Shown piece after piece: positions 9,901 through 22,219 of a stretch of 64,000 nucleotides of DNA; within the stretch, counting starts at the first letter, position 1, and each line of letters begins with the position of its first letter. The position numbers and the translations under genes were made by a program. Under the pieces are notes generated by a model. It searched no databases, had not been told where the DNA came from, and saw only the letters and a program-made list of their open reading frames with translations. This DNA comes from Paraphysomonas bandaiensis (lineage: Eukaryota; Chrysophyceae), in contig CBFFRP010000409.1 in the NCBI GenBank assembly GCA_965644295.1, forward strand, positions 1-64,000, in the 5' to 3' direction.

Positions 9901-12900
9901 GCTGCAGAAGCCCGAATGCATATGCCGACCCTTCGTGGTGATCATGAAATGAGTTCTCCTCTCCTCCTTCCAAGGACACAGAGGTTCGTATTAATCGCGG
10001 AAACTTGGCTTCCACTTGGGGATCTCGGTCCACATATAAACATCTGATAAGTCGGCACACTGGCGCCTTGAACCTGCTCGATGAGCAGGGCATTTTCAAC
10101 ATGGTTATCAACATCTCGTAGGGGTACTGTCGTTCTACGAGGTTCATAGCAACGTAGTTTCTATCAAGGCAAAGGTCCGCAAGAAGATAGAGTTGACCAC
10201 AAAAATAGTCAGCAACTTGCAACTTTCTCTCCATGGTGGATCTAGAGTTGTTTTTTTGACCCTTCCACTTCAGTCGGGCTTTACTATTTATTGAATTCCT
10301 GGTACCCCGCTTGATGGCAGTAGATGTCCTGCAGTCAATGAATCCACAATAATGGAGAGGTTGCCAGTCAACATACCTCCTCATCCCAGCAACTGTGATG
10401 CTACTCGGTCTTCTGCTCACATCAGCGTTCACTTTGCGAACAATCTCTCTCCTCTCTTCAATAGGTGAGGTGAGCTTGGATTTCTCAAAACTATGAAACC
10501 ATTAACAAATCAACTCAACACGTGTGAGCAATATACCTTGTCAGTGTGCATATGCAGTCATAAGGCATATCCTTCATAAACCCAAATAAATGGAGCATGC
10601 CCAATACATCTTCTTGTGCGACTTCCCAATTAAGGATCAGCCGGGGAAGGCCATCAGTTACCAGGGAATATCCCATCACAGTATCGTCATTTTTGACCTC
10701 AGGGAGATATATAGTTTTTGTTGACCAAGGAATCGTCTTCAATGCAGTGTAAATATGTAGAGTTTGTAAAATAAAAATAAGTTTATACCTTAAGCTTGTT
10801 ATTCTTGCTCATCTCAATTTTGATCAACAGGCTTCGCGATAACGACGCTCCAGAGAATACGTACGAACTTCGAATATTGGTAAAGGGGGCATTGGGGGTG
10901 GTCATCATTGCCGAAGGGCGTATAATTTTCTTCTCAGATTCAGGGCTAAATGGTTCAACCGGGGGCACAGCAGAAGCAGCAGCTGTGGCAGTGGAAGTGG
11001 TCTCCCCACAGTCATCACTGCTTTCAATTGGAAATAAAGGTGTACCTTTACCACCATTAGCACGTGTGCTGTACACAGATACAAAGAGAGCACTCGCGAC
11101 CATACGCTGAGTGCTATCCACCCCCATCGGACACGAACATGCGCTCTGTACATGCGGTACATATTATCAAAGGAATAAGAGCAAATAGTTCCAGTATAAT
11201 TACCCGGAGAAGGTTAAGTAGAGTCACATTCATTTCGGACTCCTCTAACAGTTGGAGAAATATTCCAATCTCACGCTCGCGCACCTGAAACAGAATGGTG
11301 ACACAGCGACCAACACACTTTTACATAATGTACCTTCGTTTGCAACATCTGTAGATTGTCTCTAAGCATTTCTTGAACACACACCACTGCTAATTCCTGG
11401 TCCTTCACCTGATGATAAAAACAATTGGTCAGGTAGAACTAAGGATACTAACTAACTGTATTGCACCTGATTCAAGAGTACAGGGAACTTGTCTGCAATG
11501 TACATTTGGTTCGAGTGGTTGTCATGAATAATTGCCAAGAGTGACTTAAAGCAAGCCGTCGATATATCTTGCGAGAGAGATCGTAAATTCTTCTCTATCT
11601 CCTCGATATCTCCTTCTTCATCCTCGTCAAATGTATCTGGTTCTTTACAGGACTCTCTGTCGTAAGGGGAACTTGTTTCTACGGTGAGGTTTCTAGGTCG
11701 ACTTGGCAGAACACTGGCGTTCTCCTGCTCAAAGGAAAAAGTTCTAATCCTCCCAAAGTTATGATTAGCTCGGGCAGAGCTTTTCATAGCGACAGAAGAA
11801 GCAGCACTGGATAGCAAAACTTTTCTGGTGTTTTGAAGTGGGGATTGAGTGTCTCCTCCGATTGATGACATTTGGGATAGGAGAGATTTAAATGATCCTT
11901 TCCGAGATAAAGACCTCAGTCCAGGGGCCTTCATTGACTTCATGCGCTCTCTCTGTCTGCGCACATTGTCCGGTAATTGCTCAAAGGTTCTGTCTCCACA
12001 TAGTTCGATGAGATCCAGCAGTGCGCCTAGAACACCCTGTTCCCGCATCATGGTTTGTCGGATGATAGTGGAGCGAGCGTTGGAAGAGTCAGACACTGCT
12101 GTTGATCCAGGCCCAGAAGTGGCATGCATTGCATCCAACAAATCATCAGTCAAAAAATCAAAAACCGTCTCTAGCACGCCAAATACGTTTTTAACGGCCG
12201 TCTCAATGTACCCAAGAGACTCACCAAAGATTTGTTTTGATCGACATGATTTTTCAAAAGCTCTAAGATGCTTCGCAGCCTCCACACCCAAAAAGAGATC
12301 AACGCCTAGAGTCTGATGCAGCTGGTTACTTATACATACATACGAGGCAAGAGTATGTTCTGGCACAGCAGCACACTTCCGATGCGATTGAATGTCAGAC
12401 TGCCGATGAGTGTGGCTACGAGCGCGGACCATATGCCCGCCTTGTGCCCGAGCGGCATTCCCGGCCAGCATCTGAGGACAACCAGTGGATCGTGCCACTG
12501 CTGAGCTGACTACAGATTGACGGGATGTAATTACAGGAGTGTGCAACCACTGTCCACGAGAGTGCAATTGAACCATGGTACCCTCTGGGAGTCCCCTGCT
12601 GTCAGAGGCCTGGGACGAGACCACATCGAAGAAAGAACACTCTTCTCGACCTTGTACCGCCTTCAACTGCCCGTTTTCCATTCGAAGATATAGGCCAGTG
12701 TTCAAATTACGCAATGCCACTCGTTCACCTCGCGTAGCAATAGCACCGCCCTTGGCAGTTTTCTCTTTCTCAAGCATCCAAAGTAGATGTGTACCCACTG
12801 AACAGTTGGGTGAGTCCAGAGAAAGTAGCGATGTATGCAGCAAAGAAACTTTGTTCGAGGTAGAAGCTTGGCCTGAGGAAACTTCTGGAGCAATGTATGA

Positions 12901-13692
12901 TGACGACTCGGGCTCCTGCAGAGTGACCATCTGTCCCCCAAGAATACACTTTGAGACAGCATCGCTTGCGTGCTGGTACACCGACACCGTCCAGCAAGAG
13001 CTCTCCAAGGAGCAGTTAATCTCTCGTCCACCTGACTTAAGCATTTTTTTGGCGCTGTGAATAAATTCACTCGGCCGCTCATGCACACGTAGCAAGCATT
13101 CGGAGCTACTAGCAATGTGCTGCCCTTCCCTATCTGCTTTGGATCGAGGCATGAATACTAACCAGCTGAAAGAATCACCGTAACCCTCCAATGATACACG
13201 GATGTTCTCACGCTCATGTTTCGCGAGAACAGAAGCATTAACCGTTAAAAATTTCTTCGACTTCACATGGCGCAGCTGTATGACATCTCCAAAAGCAACT
13301 GGCTTTCCTACTTTCATCGCCATAAGCTTCTCGTTCAGGCGTCCTTCATTTGTGGCTGCCCGATGTAACTGATTGATAAATTCATCAGATGTCGCTGGCT
13401 TATTTACAGCGGGTTTATCAGCAGCGTCTCCATCATGTGGCTCAGCTAGTGTTTGTCCCTCCATCATAGCGGAAAAAAGCACCTCTTCATACTCTCTGAC
13501 GGCACTATACTGGTTTTGTACATGCACTTCCCATAAACAGTTCTCAAAATAATCCTCATCCTTCGTAAGAATAACATCTTCACTAATTATTCCTTCCGCA
13601 CTTAGCCATCCTTCTATTGGCTTGGAGTGTCTTAGAGTGACATAGTCTCCTATCTTTAACCCGAGAGGTAATACTTGATTATTGAAAGCCAT
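3998..13692 (-). CDS. IP3-receptor-like Ca2+ release channel with a mid-protein voltage-sensor module
   Basis: Nine exons join in frame: 13692-11467, 11408-11334, 11284-11204, 11145-10789, 10736-10537, 10490-9077, 9030-8945, 8897-4850 and 4801-3998, giving 3,096 residues (animal IP3 receptors are about 2,700). The N-terminus has IP3R-type beta-trefoil and MIR segments (about 1-430), then RIH repeats containing MREQGVLGALLDLIELC. Residues about 1365-1500 form four membrane helices, the last being an arginine-every-third S4. About 980 mostly soluble residues follow. The C-terminal channel domain (about 2480-2850) is followed by the diagnostic CFICGIDVHDF and HNMWNYL zinc-finger region and a coiled-coil tail. 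Such channels release Ca2+ from internal stores. The pore-loop filter reads NEGIAY instead of the usual GGGVGD. IP3 binding cannot be judged by eye. The family call is secure. Confidence 0.88.
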
Positions 13693-14361
13693 TTCAATTA
13701 ATTATAACGATTCAAAACATGACATGAGAAGGAGATGAACAACAAACACTTCCTGTGACATGCCCACTTAGAGCAGTCTAATCCCATGTATTCAACATGG
13801 CCATAATCTATTAAGGTGATACTGGTTAGATTAATAGTGAATTCACTGTACTAAAAGTTGGCCGGTAGTAATAAAATAACAACTAGAAACCTCTGTAGAA
13901 TTCCAACCCTCTTACAGTGTACTGCCGTATGTCAATAGTAGACGTGGTATATGTACTGCTGCATTGTCCATGGGTATCGTAGTGTATATGGTACACATGT
14001 GTATGCCAGTAGGAATTTCCTGCTGTGTAGAGGTTTACGGTATTGTGTATTGTAGTTTTGTCCAAGAGAAACCGTCTATAGAAAAAAGTTCCAAGAAAAA
14101 AACGATAAAACTGAAAGTGGTATACAGCAGGTATACAGTGCAGTATAAATATACAGCAGTACGGCGGCATGAGACTGGTAGCTACTTGGTCGGATGATGT
14201 GTATGGATGGAAGGTGCTGCTCTACATGATACTGCTGTATACAGGAGTATATACACAGAGCGACATGGCCTGTCTGTCTGTCGTGTGTCGGATATGCATA
14301 CATCATAGATAGATAATATATAATTAGGTACGAGGAAGCACACCACCGACATCTCGCTGCA
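13693..14361. promoter_or_regulatory. Divergent intergenic region with TACAGCAGTA motifs
   Basis: This region separates two divergent genes. It carries the decamer TACAGCAGTA at 14152-14161 and its complement at 14230-14239, plus related GTATACAG strings. No coding exon was recognised. A promoter role is inference. Confidence 0.35.
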
Positions 14362-15018
14362 TTGAGTATGTTAAGACATACAGGAAGAGTTATTACTGGC
14401 TTGAGACCACGCGCTTCATTCCTTAGCCGCAGTCTGTCCACAACAAGCCAGCCTTGTGAAGATGGTTACTTGTATGATCATTCGGATGCAAGAAATGTTA
14501 GAATATCGGTTTTTGCTACTTTTACAAATTTGACGTACTGGGGATTCAACACTGGAATGACAATATTTGAAAATATTTTCCGGAATGATGTCTCCGATTT
14601 TTGGGGTGTTTTTCAAGGAGCAGAACTGAACACTGCCATGCTTATGGTTTCTGGTGGTTTCGTCTATTTTTCATACCAGTACGCCGTACACTCAATCTAC
14701 AGATTTTACGAAACAGCAGACAGGGGGCGCCTGGGATTTCAACTGCACAACATTTTGGGTTTCCCGGGAAGGTGCATTGAAGTTCCCAAAGGTAATACGC
14801 AACTGGTGACCAGTAGTAATAACACAAGTGCCATTGGAGTGCGAGTCGAGGGGCTGGGTAAAAATTTAGTGTTTTCAAATGCCGATGCTGTGGAAAGCAA
14901 TCCAAGAATTAAAGAACTTATTGAGGAATCGAAAGCTGCCGTCAACAAAGATCAACGTCTGAATTGGAGAAAGAATATTGCTAGCACTAAGAGAAAAGGG
15001 AACAACACCAAAGACTGA
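14362..15018 (+). CDS. TMEM223-like mitochondrial inner-membrane protein
   Basis: A single-exon 218-residue protein. The first 30 residues (MLRHTGRVITGLRPRASFLS...) are rich in Arg and Ser and lack acids, as expected for a mitochondrial targeting signal. Two hydrophobic segments lie at about 55-75 and 90-110. Between and after them is a pattern that follows TMEM223: YDHSDARNV before the first helix, a GFPGRCIEVPKGNTQLV region, then a predicted soluble C-terminal domain and a basic tail. TMEM223 proteins are two-pass mitochondrial membrane proteins linked to respiratory-chain biogenesis. I aligned this from memory of the family, so the name is moderate confidence; mitochondrial location is likely. 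It is transcribed divergently from the IP3-receptor gene. Confidence 0.55.
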   Translation: MSMLRHTGRVITGLRPRASFLSRSLSTTSQPCEDGYLYDHSDARNVRISVFATFTNLTYWGFNTGMTIFENIFRNDVSDFWGVFQGAELNTAMLMVSGGFVYFSYQYAVHSIYRFYETADRGRLGFQLHNILGFPGRCIEVPKGNTQLVTSSNNTSAIGVRVEGLGKNLVFSNADAVESNPRIKELIEESKAAVNKDQRLNWRKNIASTKRKGNNTKD

Positions 15019-15840
15019 TGCCGTTATAAAGCATTTGCATAGATAGTGTCAATCAACTAGTACTTACTACTTTATATGGTACCATGACGCAGCAACTATA
15101 ATAAACCTTCTTTACCAATAACTTGAGCGTCTTTGAGTAATACCTGCTGGAAAGTGCATCTAACTACTATTATATTGTTTGTTTAATAACACGCAAAACT
15201 TTTTCAGCCAGAGATATGATATCAGTGGCCTTAGATTTGGAAGCCAACAATGAATATTGTGAGTTACTAGCGAGCATCCTATTGTGGAAAGGTAGAAAGT
15301 CCCAAGACAGTCACCAGATGACTAATTAATAACATAAGGAGACGATATAGCCTCCTTATTACGACCCATGGTTACAAATAACCATACATGTATACTGATA
15401 TATTATATATTGTTTCCAAGCGCTGGTATGTTGTCTGCTGTAGGTTACTGTTTTCGAGATAGAGGATCGAATCAAATTTCGACTGGACAGTTCATCTCAG
15501 GGGCTGCCGAGAACTGGACTACCATTAATGGTTACCAGGCCCTGATTCATCTAGGACATAGGTGACAATTCAGTATATAGCTACTGGAACTACTTTACGG
15601 ACCGGAAAAAAACAGAGAGGAAAAATTTCCTTCGGAAATGAAGCCGAGGGTAAATATAGTTAAGGATGATAATCCTTTAGCTTAACTTCCGAAGAAACTT
15701 CTCCTTTGTTGTTCTCCGTTTTTTCTGAGCTGAAATACAATGAGTTCATCAAACTTAACATTATTAGTTACAAGACGAAGACACGATTAAAAGTTAATGG
15801 TCCGGTGTGCCACAAATCTAATCGACGAATAAATCAACAG
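15019..15840. other. Intergenic, no gene recognised
   Basis: The stretch contains AT-rich sequence and, near 15523-15546, a reverse-orientation match to the CCTGGTAACC motif found at 3174. A GGAAAAATTTCC-type palindrome lies near 15618-15640. No open frame has protein-like features. Confidence 0.4.
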
Positions 15841-18592
15841 TTAAGGAGACAGAAACACTTCAGACAGCTGAGATCTCGCCTCACTTGCGGACATATCGGC
15901 AACAGGTAAGGATTCGAATTTGTTCATTGCAGTCAAAATCTTCTGTAGCTTCAGAGTATCTGCAACAGACAGTATCATAAGAATTTATAACGTATATAAT
16001 TAACGGTACTCTACCTTTGGTAACACCTCCTGCCTCAGGGTCTTCCAATTGATCGGATTTACGCTTTGCTTCTCGGATAACACTATCTGGAAAAGATGCC
16101 ATCGCAGCGACATGAATTCCAAAAGATTCAGCACAGGGACCGTCCATCACATTATGTAACATTACAACCTGTAAGTAAAGTATCCACGTGACTCGCTTCC
16201 ATATTACAACAACCCCCACCCACTAACCTCTTTATTTTCCACTATTGCAGACACATGTTTGTTTACAACGTTAGGCCTATGATGGGCAAGAGCAGTAAGC
16301 TCGTGGAAGTGGGTGGCGAATAGACACAGGGGGTTTATCTTTGTCGTAATGTACTCCGCTATAGCCCACGCAAGTCCAAACCCGTCGTAGGTTGATGTTC
16401 CCCTTCCCAACTCGTCTATTATTACTAAGGAGTTCGACGTCGCCGTCTCAAGTAGAACAGAAGCTTCAAGCATCTCTGCCATGAAGGTAGATATACCCTT
16501 TTGCCCCGCATCCCCAGCCCCTACCCGTGCCAAAACACAGTCCACTACTGCAATATGTGCCTCTTCACATGGGACAAAGCTTCCTATCTGGGCAAGAGTA
16601 ACAATACTTCCCAGGCCACGAATATAAGTAGACTTCCCACCCTGTCGCCGAATACGGTTATATATATTCACTAAAAAATACAGCCGCACAATATAAGACA
16701 TACGTAACATGTTCTCACCATGTTTGGTCCGGTGACTATCTGAAAGTTCGATTGATCTATTGTAAGATCATAGTCATTGGCAATAAAATCCACACCATCC
16801 ATCAATTCGACACACGGGTGTCGTGCTCCTTTAAGCGTTGTCCTCCTTTTGTTTTCAGCGCTCGCATTAGCGCTGGTAGTGAGTGGGGAGAGAGTTGGTC
16901 TCACATAAGTTGCCGGTGAGACTGCAGCGACGGTGGCGAACGATGATAAGACATCTAGTTCTGACACCAACGCACACGCAGCTTCAACGACTGGGAGGTA
17001 AGTTCGAGCAGTTGCAACAGCATTCCGCACCAATTCCGCTTGCTGCTTACGGTATAGTCGTTCTACCTCCTGGTGACGCTCTGCCACCCCTGTCAGTTCT
17101 GGTGTTGTGAAGTGCAAACCATTCTGTGACAAACATGAACATGACGCTGCTATAAATCAACAGTATGTTTTAATATACCTTAAGCATAGAGAGTATTCGA
17201 ATCTTTGAGTTGTTCGCTCTAAGTTTTCTTTCGTCGTCTCCCTTTGTAGTTCGAAATATAAATCCAAACTGGGAGTTACTCTCCAGTTTTACATCTGTGA
17301 ATGAACCCCATGTTCTATTTGCCTTCTCCTGTAGCTGTCTCGCCTGAGCTTCTAGGTCGTCGATCTCTTCCTTGAGTTCCATCAAGTTAGGATCGTGTTT
17401 GGCAGCAACCATTAGATCTGGTAAACGGTCAAAGTCTACGACATGTTCCACAAGTTGGCGATACATATCCAGTTTGCTGTCCAGGTCCTGTAAGGGGACT
17501 ATGTATCGCTCAGTAATGAATGAAGTTTTGTCTCCTTTCTCGATGCATTGGTCTTCCTGAAGTTCATTGAGGGCACGTATGATCCCAGGCAGTGCACGAG
17601 TAAATATGTACAAGCGATATACCCCGCTCAAGTCCGCATTCGGCTTTTGAATCCTACGCAAATTACAGAATTATCATGACCGCAGCGGTGGAGGAAGGAC
17701 TCACTTTGTGAGAATAGCATCTATATCTGGTATACCCTTGAGCGACCCGTCCACGAGCAGGTTCCGGGCGATAGCAGATTCCTTCAGTAGTTCTACTACA
17801 TCTAGTCTACGGTTGATCTCCTGTTCGTCTACCAACGGCTGTCGCAGCCACCTGCAATTGAGTTCAGACGTATAAACATATTCATATATTCATACCGCTC
17901 CAGAAGTCTCTGCCCCATCTTTGTTTTACATCGGTTAAGCACCCCATAAAGACTGCCATAGGGCGAAGGGTCATCGGAACGAGGGAGTAAGTTGATAGCA
18001 CTTGCGGCTGCGCTGTCCAACCGCATGTGGTTGCTGAGAGACCCGAAAGATATAGAATACTTGCCTAATTCGTCATCTATTCCGATCAGGCCAAGGTACT
18101 GCGAGAGGCATTCAACGCATCCTACACCTAAAGGGCACTCTGTCTGTCATATAACAGTCATACCACAACATAGGGACAACATCAGAGTGATACCTCGGCA
18201 GTATTCGTGACGTATGTGTCAACCCCGCTCAACTTCACTAAAACACCAGAAGCAGCCGACAACTTGAATGTAGACTTCTTACAGTAATTAACATCCACCG
18301 AATGGTCATCAACAATCAACTGAATCTTCTTACCATCTGCACTGTCCTGAATGTCTTCCGGTATGAGCAGACTGCAGGCACCCAGCTGAACAATCAAACT
18401 GTCCAAGTTGCTAAACTGATCATTATCTGCAAACTCAAATAGTTCAATCTTCCATAGTATATTATCTTCCATGCTCTTCCTCTGACAGCGGCTACGTACA
18501 GCTGCCCCAATCCTCTTCTGTCCACCCTTCTTTACTACCTGTACAGCACATACAGGCGATTCGATATCACTTCCTTGTGATCCTTCTTCCAT
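15841..18592 (-). CDS. MSH2: DNA mismatch repair ATPase MSH2 lacking domain I
   Basis: Eight exons join in frame: 18592-18194, 18137-17896, 17851-17705, 17653-17179, 17123-16719, 16641-16228, 16168-16015 and 15959-15841, giving 784 residues (human 934). Diagnostic MSH2 strings include [33 protein letters not shown], the Walker A site [12 protein letters not shown] (split by an intron), [38 protein letters not shown] and [15 protein letters not shown]2 pairs with MSH6 or MSH3 to recognise mismatches and loops. The protein begins directly in the connector domain: roughly the first 125-150 residues of other MSH2 proteins, the mismatch-binding domain I, are absent. The start ATG at 18592 has an in-frame TGA 57 bp upstream. 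An undetected upstream exon remains possible. ATPase and clamp domains look intact. Confidence 0.93.
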
Positions 18593-19288
18593 GATAACTG
18601 CAGATACTTGACTGATGGTGAATAGAACTATATGTACATCGAATGAAGTAACTCAACCAGTATAGTAGAGTTATAGTAGAGAATAGGAACACACTGATGT
18701 TTCTACTATACATATGTACTGTACATATACATATATATGGGGGCACAGGCACTGGATAGATATGCAGATTAATTTGAAAACTTGAATCTTGGATTCAGAG
18801 TACAGAGGAATACATGCGGGTATACAGAGGGGCCTTAGAATATACAGCAGTATATACATACAGTATACAGTGGTATACATGAAGCAGTAGGTGACCAAAC
18901 CACACACGACTATATCGTGAAATACAGCAGTACCATGCCATGCTACCGTCTAGAAGCATATCCCTCTCAATAGGACCTATAAAATCTAAGGTTTTACAAG
19001 CTAAAAACCACTGATATATACAGAAAAACTTGAAAAGCAATTTTTTGTCCAACCCTCTGTATACACCCTGTACATCCATCCAATAGACCAGTGTGTCCAT
19101 CTCTACACGCATACAGTACACTCCATACCGCTCCATCAACACCAACATACTTACAGCAGTACCAATTTGGGCTCTATTATTGGTTGAAGGTGGGGTTAGT
19201 CGCACCAACCCACTCTCTGGGTGCATTATACCACACACGTGACATGTGCATCGGTTCTTCTCATTGAGCAGTGGAGAGGTAGTGCTCT
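18593..19288. promoter_or_regulatory. Divergent intergenic region with three TACAGCAGTA motifs
   Basis: Exact decamers lie at 18843-18852, 18923-18932 and 19152-19161 between MSH2 and the divergent transporter gene. On the minus strand a consensus donor GTAAGT (about 19154-19149) ends a short open stretch. It may belong to an upstream non-coding or short exon of MSH2, but I found no exon resembling MSH2 domain I here. Confidence 0.35.
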
Positions 19289-22219
19289 ATGGCGACTGTG
19301 TACTCTATACTGGACGGATGCATATTCGGCTGTGGACTATCTGTGTTACCTGCCCTGGTACAAGACGTGGCCACTGGCTCCTCAACATCTAGTGTTTTAT
19401 TCACCTTATCTCTAGCAGTGTTTACGTTTCATTTCGGTGAGTGACACTGCGCTTATCTCCCGCATATAACGACAGCTTATATACAGGCAAAGCAGTCAGT
19501 TCTTATTTTAATACTTGTAGCTTAGGAGGAAGTACACTTATTTCTGTCCTATTTTCTTCGATATGTTTGTTATTTTTCAGCGTAAGCTCCAATGTTGTGT
19601 GGATACTAGTAATGAGGTAGCCGCTTCCGTGTTTAACCTCTGTTATGTTTTCATCGTTGAATTAACAGGTTTGCACTTGGACTTGTTTCCGGCTACCTTG
19701 GTTTCTTCTTTGAAATATCCCGTTCCCATGTGTTTAGTCGAATTTCTTGGATTCTTGCCGTAGGCTTTGGTGCATTTGTGTCAGGATTCTTTTATGTTAA
19801 CGATAGGAATTCGACTCAGCCCTTCCACAGCTCCCCCCGGTTCTTCCAAGATCATCCTGTGTTCTTGAGTGCTTTGTGTCTAGCTCTGATCTTGGTCGCT
19901 TCTTTTGTTGGATATGTGTTCATGGAAACCCTCGGTTTTGACGAAGCAGACGACTGCACGGATGGAAAAAGTGCGTACGCTCAGATTATCCAATTCTCTA
20001 TCGATGATCAGGACGAGGAAGTCATGAAGGGCCCTCTAAGATCTTCCCATGGATCGCATTCCGCCACCGTCTCTTCTTGTATGAATCCTTGTCATACTCA
20101 TACTGAAGAAGGGACTGGTGACTACGACAATAGAGAGCTTTTGGTACCCTCTCGATATATACGTGGGTGTGGAGAGCATCAGGAGGCATTGCGACGCTGG
20201 AGAGCCACTCTGGCGTGGAGACAAGAGAACGACGTCGACAGTATTCTTGATGAACCCCAGCCAAACTTTTGGATGATAAAGCAGTGCTATCCCCACTTTT
20301 TGCATGGTCGCAGCAAATTAGGACACCCCGTCTACTATGAACAGCTGGGACGCATCGATATCGAGAAGCTACGGGAACATGGAATAAGCGTTGCTGCACT
20401 GCTGCGCCACTACATATTCATCACAGAGTATATATGGACACATGTTGAACCTGACGACAACTTCGGGCAGACAGTGAGTATTCTAGACGTGTCAGGTGTA
20501 GGTATTGGTGATTTGATGGGTGAGGCTCTCGACTTCCTCAAAGAGTCCACAAAAATGATACAAAGCCACTATGTTGAAAGATGCAACAAAATTTTTGTGG
20601 TCAATGCTTCATACCTGTTCTCCATGCTGTGGCGGATGGTGCAGCCGATGATTCATGAGAACACCCGACGGAAAATCAGCATCCTGAGTGCGTCTGAGTT
20701 ATCTCAAATACAGGAAGTTGTGGACCGAAATCAACTTCCCGATATTTATGGGGGGACTGGGGGAGCTCTTGGTTCTGGGGAAGAGGAACTGGCACTACAC
20801 AAGTTCGTTCGAATCCTTAATCAGCGTGCTGGTGTTCACATGGCAGAGGACGCTTCACCTCTTAATGACGATAATTCGCCAGATTGCGATACTCCTTCCG
20901 CCTCTGCCAGCGGCATTGCTGGAGATGTTATCGTGACAGAGTCACTCCCGGTGCATCGACGACCGCTGCGCGGAACAGGACAGGATGGATACAATTCTAT
21001 AATGGATTGGCAAGAGGATGGTGAAGTGGGACTAAGTGACGATGAGGAAGAGAATGGAATCCCAATGGAACATGCCGCTCCAGGTCATCATATGTTTCAA
21101 AGCCCAATCATTTCAGTTTCCAACTGGGTGGCATCAATGGGGCAGAGTGCATTAAATACTACATTATCCGCAGCGACATCAGTGTTTTCCTCTTCAAGGA
21201 GTACTGATTCAAAGATTGGCGAATCCACCCAACCGAAGGCCCATCTTGGACGAAAGAATGATTTTGTTTACAATTCGGCCCTTCGCAAGTGGGAGCTGAA
21301 GAGATCTGGTGGAGATGATATGGGAGTGACACAATTCTCTCCTCTTGGGGCCCGGGAAGTGGAATATGCGGAAGAAGATGACGACACATGTAGCGTAGAT
21401 AGCAATGAGGAGCAAGTCATACGTGCGATACAGGCTGCACATGGATATGTCTCTGAGAGTGAGGACGAGGGTGACGACGTAAATGTTTCCAGACGTGGTC
21501 GGAAGTTATTCCGAGTAAATATATCAACTAAAAAGCTACGTGTGCTTCAGACTCTTTCATTATGGTCATACATGCATTGGGCCTGGCGAGCTGCTCTCAC
21601 ATGCTCCCTGGAGGCTCTACCTGTGTATGTGCTTATATCTCGTTCGCATAAAGGCCTTGGCCTCCCACCAATACTGATGGGTTGCGTGGTGTTGGCAGCA
21701 TCGTGTGCAATTGCAATGGCTCAGCGGATTCATTACAGATACAATCGATTCCCTTCGAAGGGTTTCTTTAAGCGCTCTCTGGCGTGTGTCCTCGCCATTG
21801 AGATAATTACTTTAGTCTTAGTAATATCACTCGCTGGGGCGTTAACTCCTATTGTGTGGTCATCGCAGCCCAGTGGAAACGAAGTGACGGTGCTGTCGTT
21901 GTTCATATCATTTGCACTCACCGCCTTACTCTTCTCGCTCGGAGTCACGAATATATTTACTTCCGCTGTGATGTCGTCATATAAAACTCATTTATACTCT
22001 CCAGCTGCTCGGTCTCGTGCGTGTTTTGCCGACGCGCTCGGTGGCATGTTAGGAATAATGATGATGCTTACTTCGGACTATATGGGCGTACCAAGTATTC
22101 TTGCCCTACTGGCGCCATTTATTGTTACTTTAGTTGTCCATACGTTTATAGCGATCGTAAATTATGCCAATCCTTCTGCTGCTGGAAATGGAATGGATTT
22201 AGGAAACGTAATGTGGTGA
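19289..22219 (+). CDS. MFS transporter with CRAL-TRIO (Sec14) domain in the central loop
   Basis: Best model: 19289-19436, a tiny exon ending at 19581, and 19669-22219, about 899 residues. The N-terminal hydrophobic part matches TM3-TM6 of DHA1/ZIFL-type facilitators: a GLVSGYLGFFFEIS segment, then AVGFGAFVSG, then HPVFLSALCLALIL ending in METL. Residues about 210-437 are a CRAL-TRIO domain: an N-terminal helical RRWRATLAWR segment, GHPVYYEQLGRID, SILDVSGVGIGDL, a KIFVVNASYLFSMLWRMVQP helix and LPDIYGG. After an acidic linker come about six helices (about 675-885) resembling TM7-TM12, including GLGLPPILMG and SPAARSRACFADALGG. CRAL-TRIO domains bind phosphoinositides or hydrophobic ligands; MFS proteins move small solutes. 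The N-terminal TM1-TM2 and motif A are not clearly found, so the 5' end may be incomplete. Confidence 0.65.

Noticed and set aside
18795-19238. A minus-strand open frame upstream of MSH2 as a missing domain I exon
   Set aside because: It lacks the FY...DA region and other domain I features, and overlaps the first exon region only on the opposite strand. Only a consensus donor within it is notable.
19563-19763. An alternative start ATG at 19563 for the MFS/CRAL-TRIO protein
   Set aside because: Its frame stops at 19763 and cannot be spliced into the 19669 exon in the correct phase.
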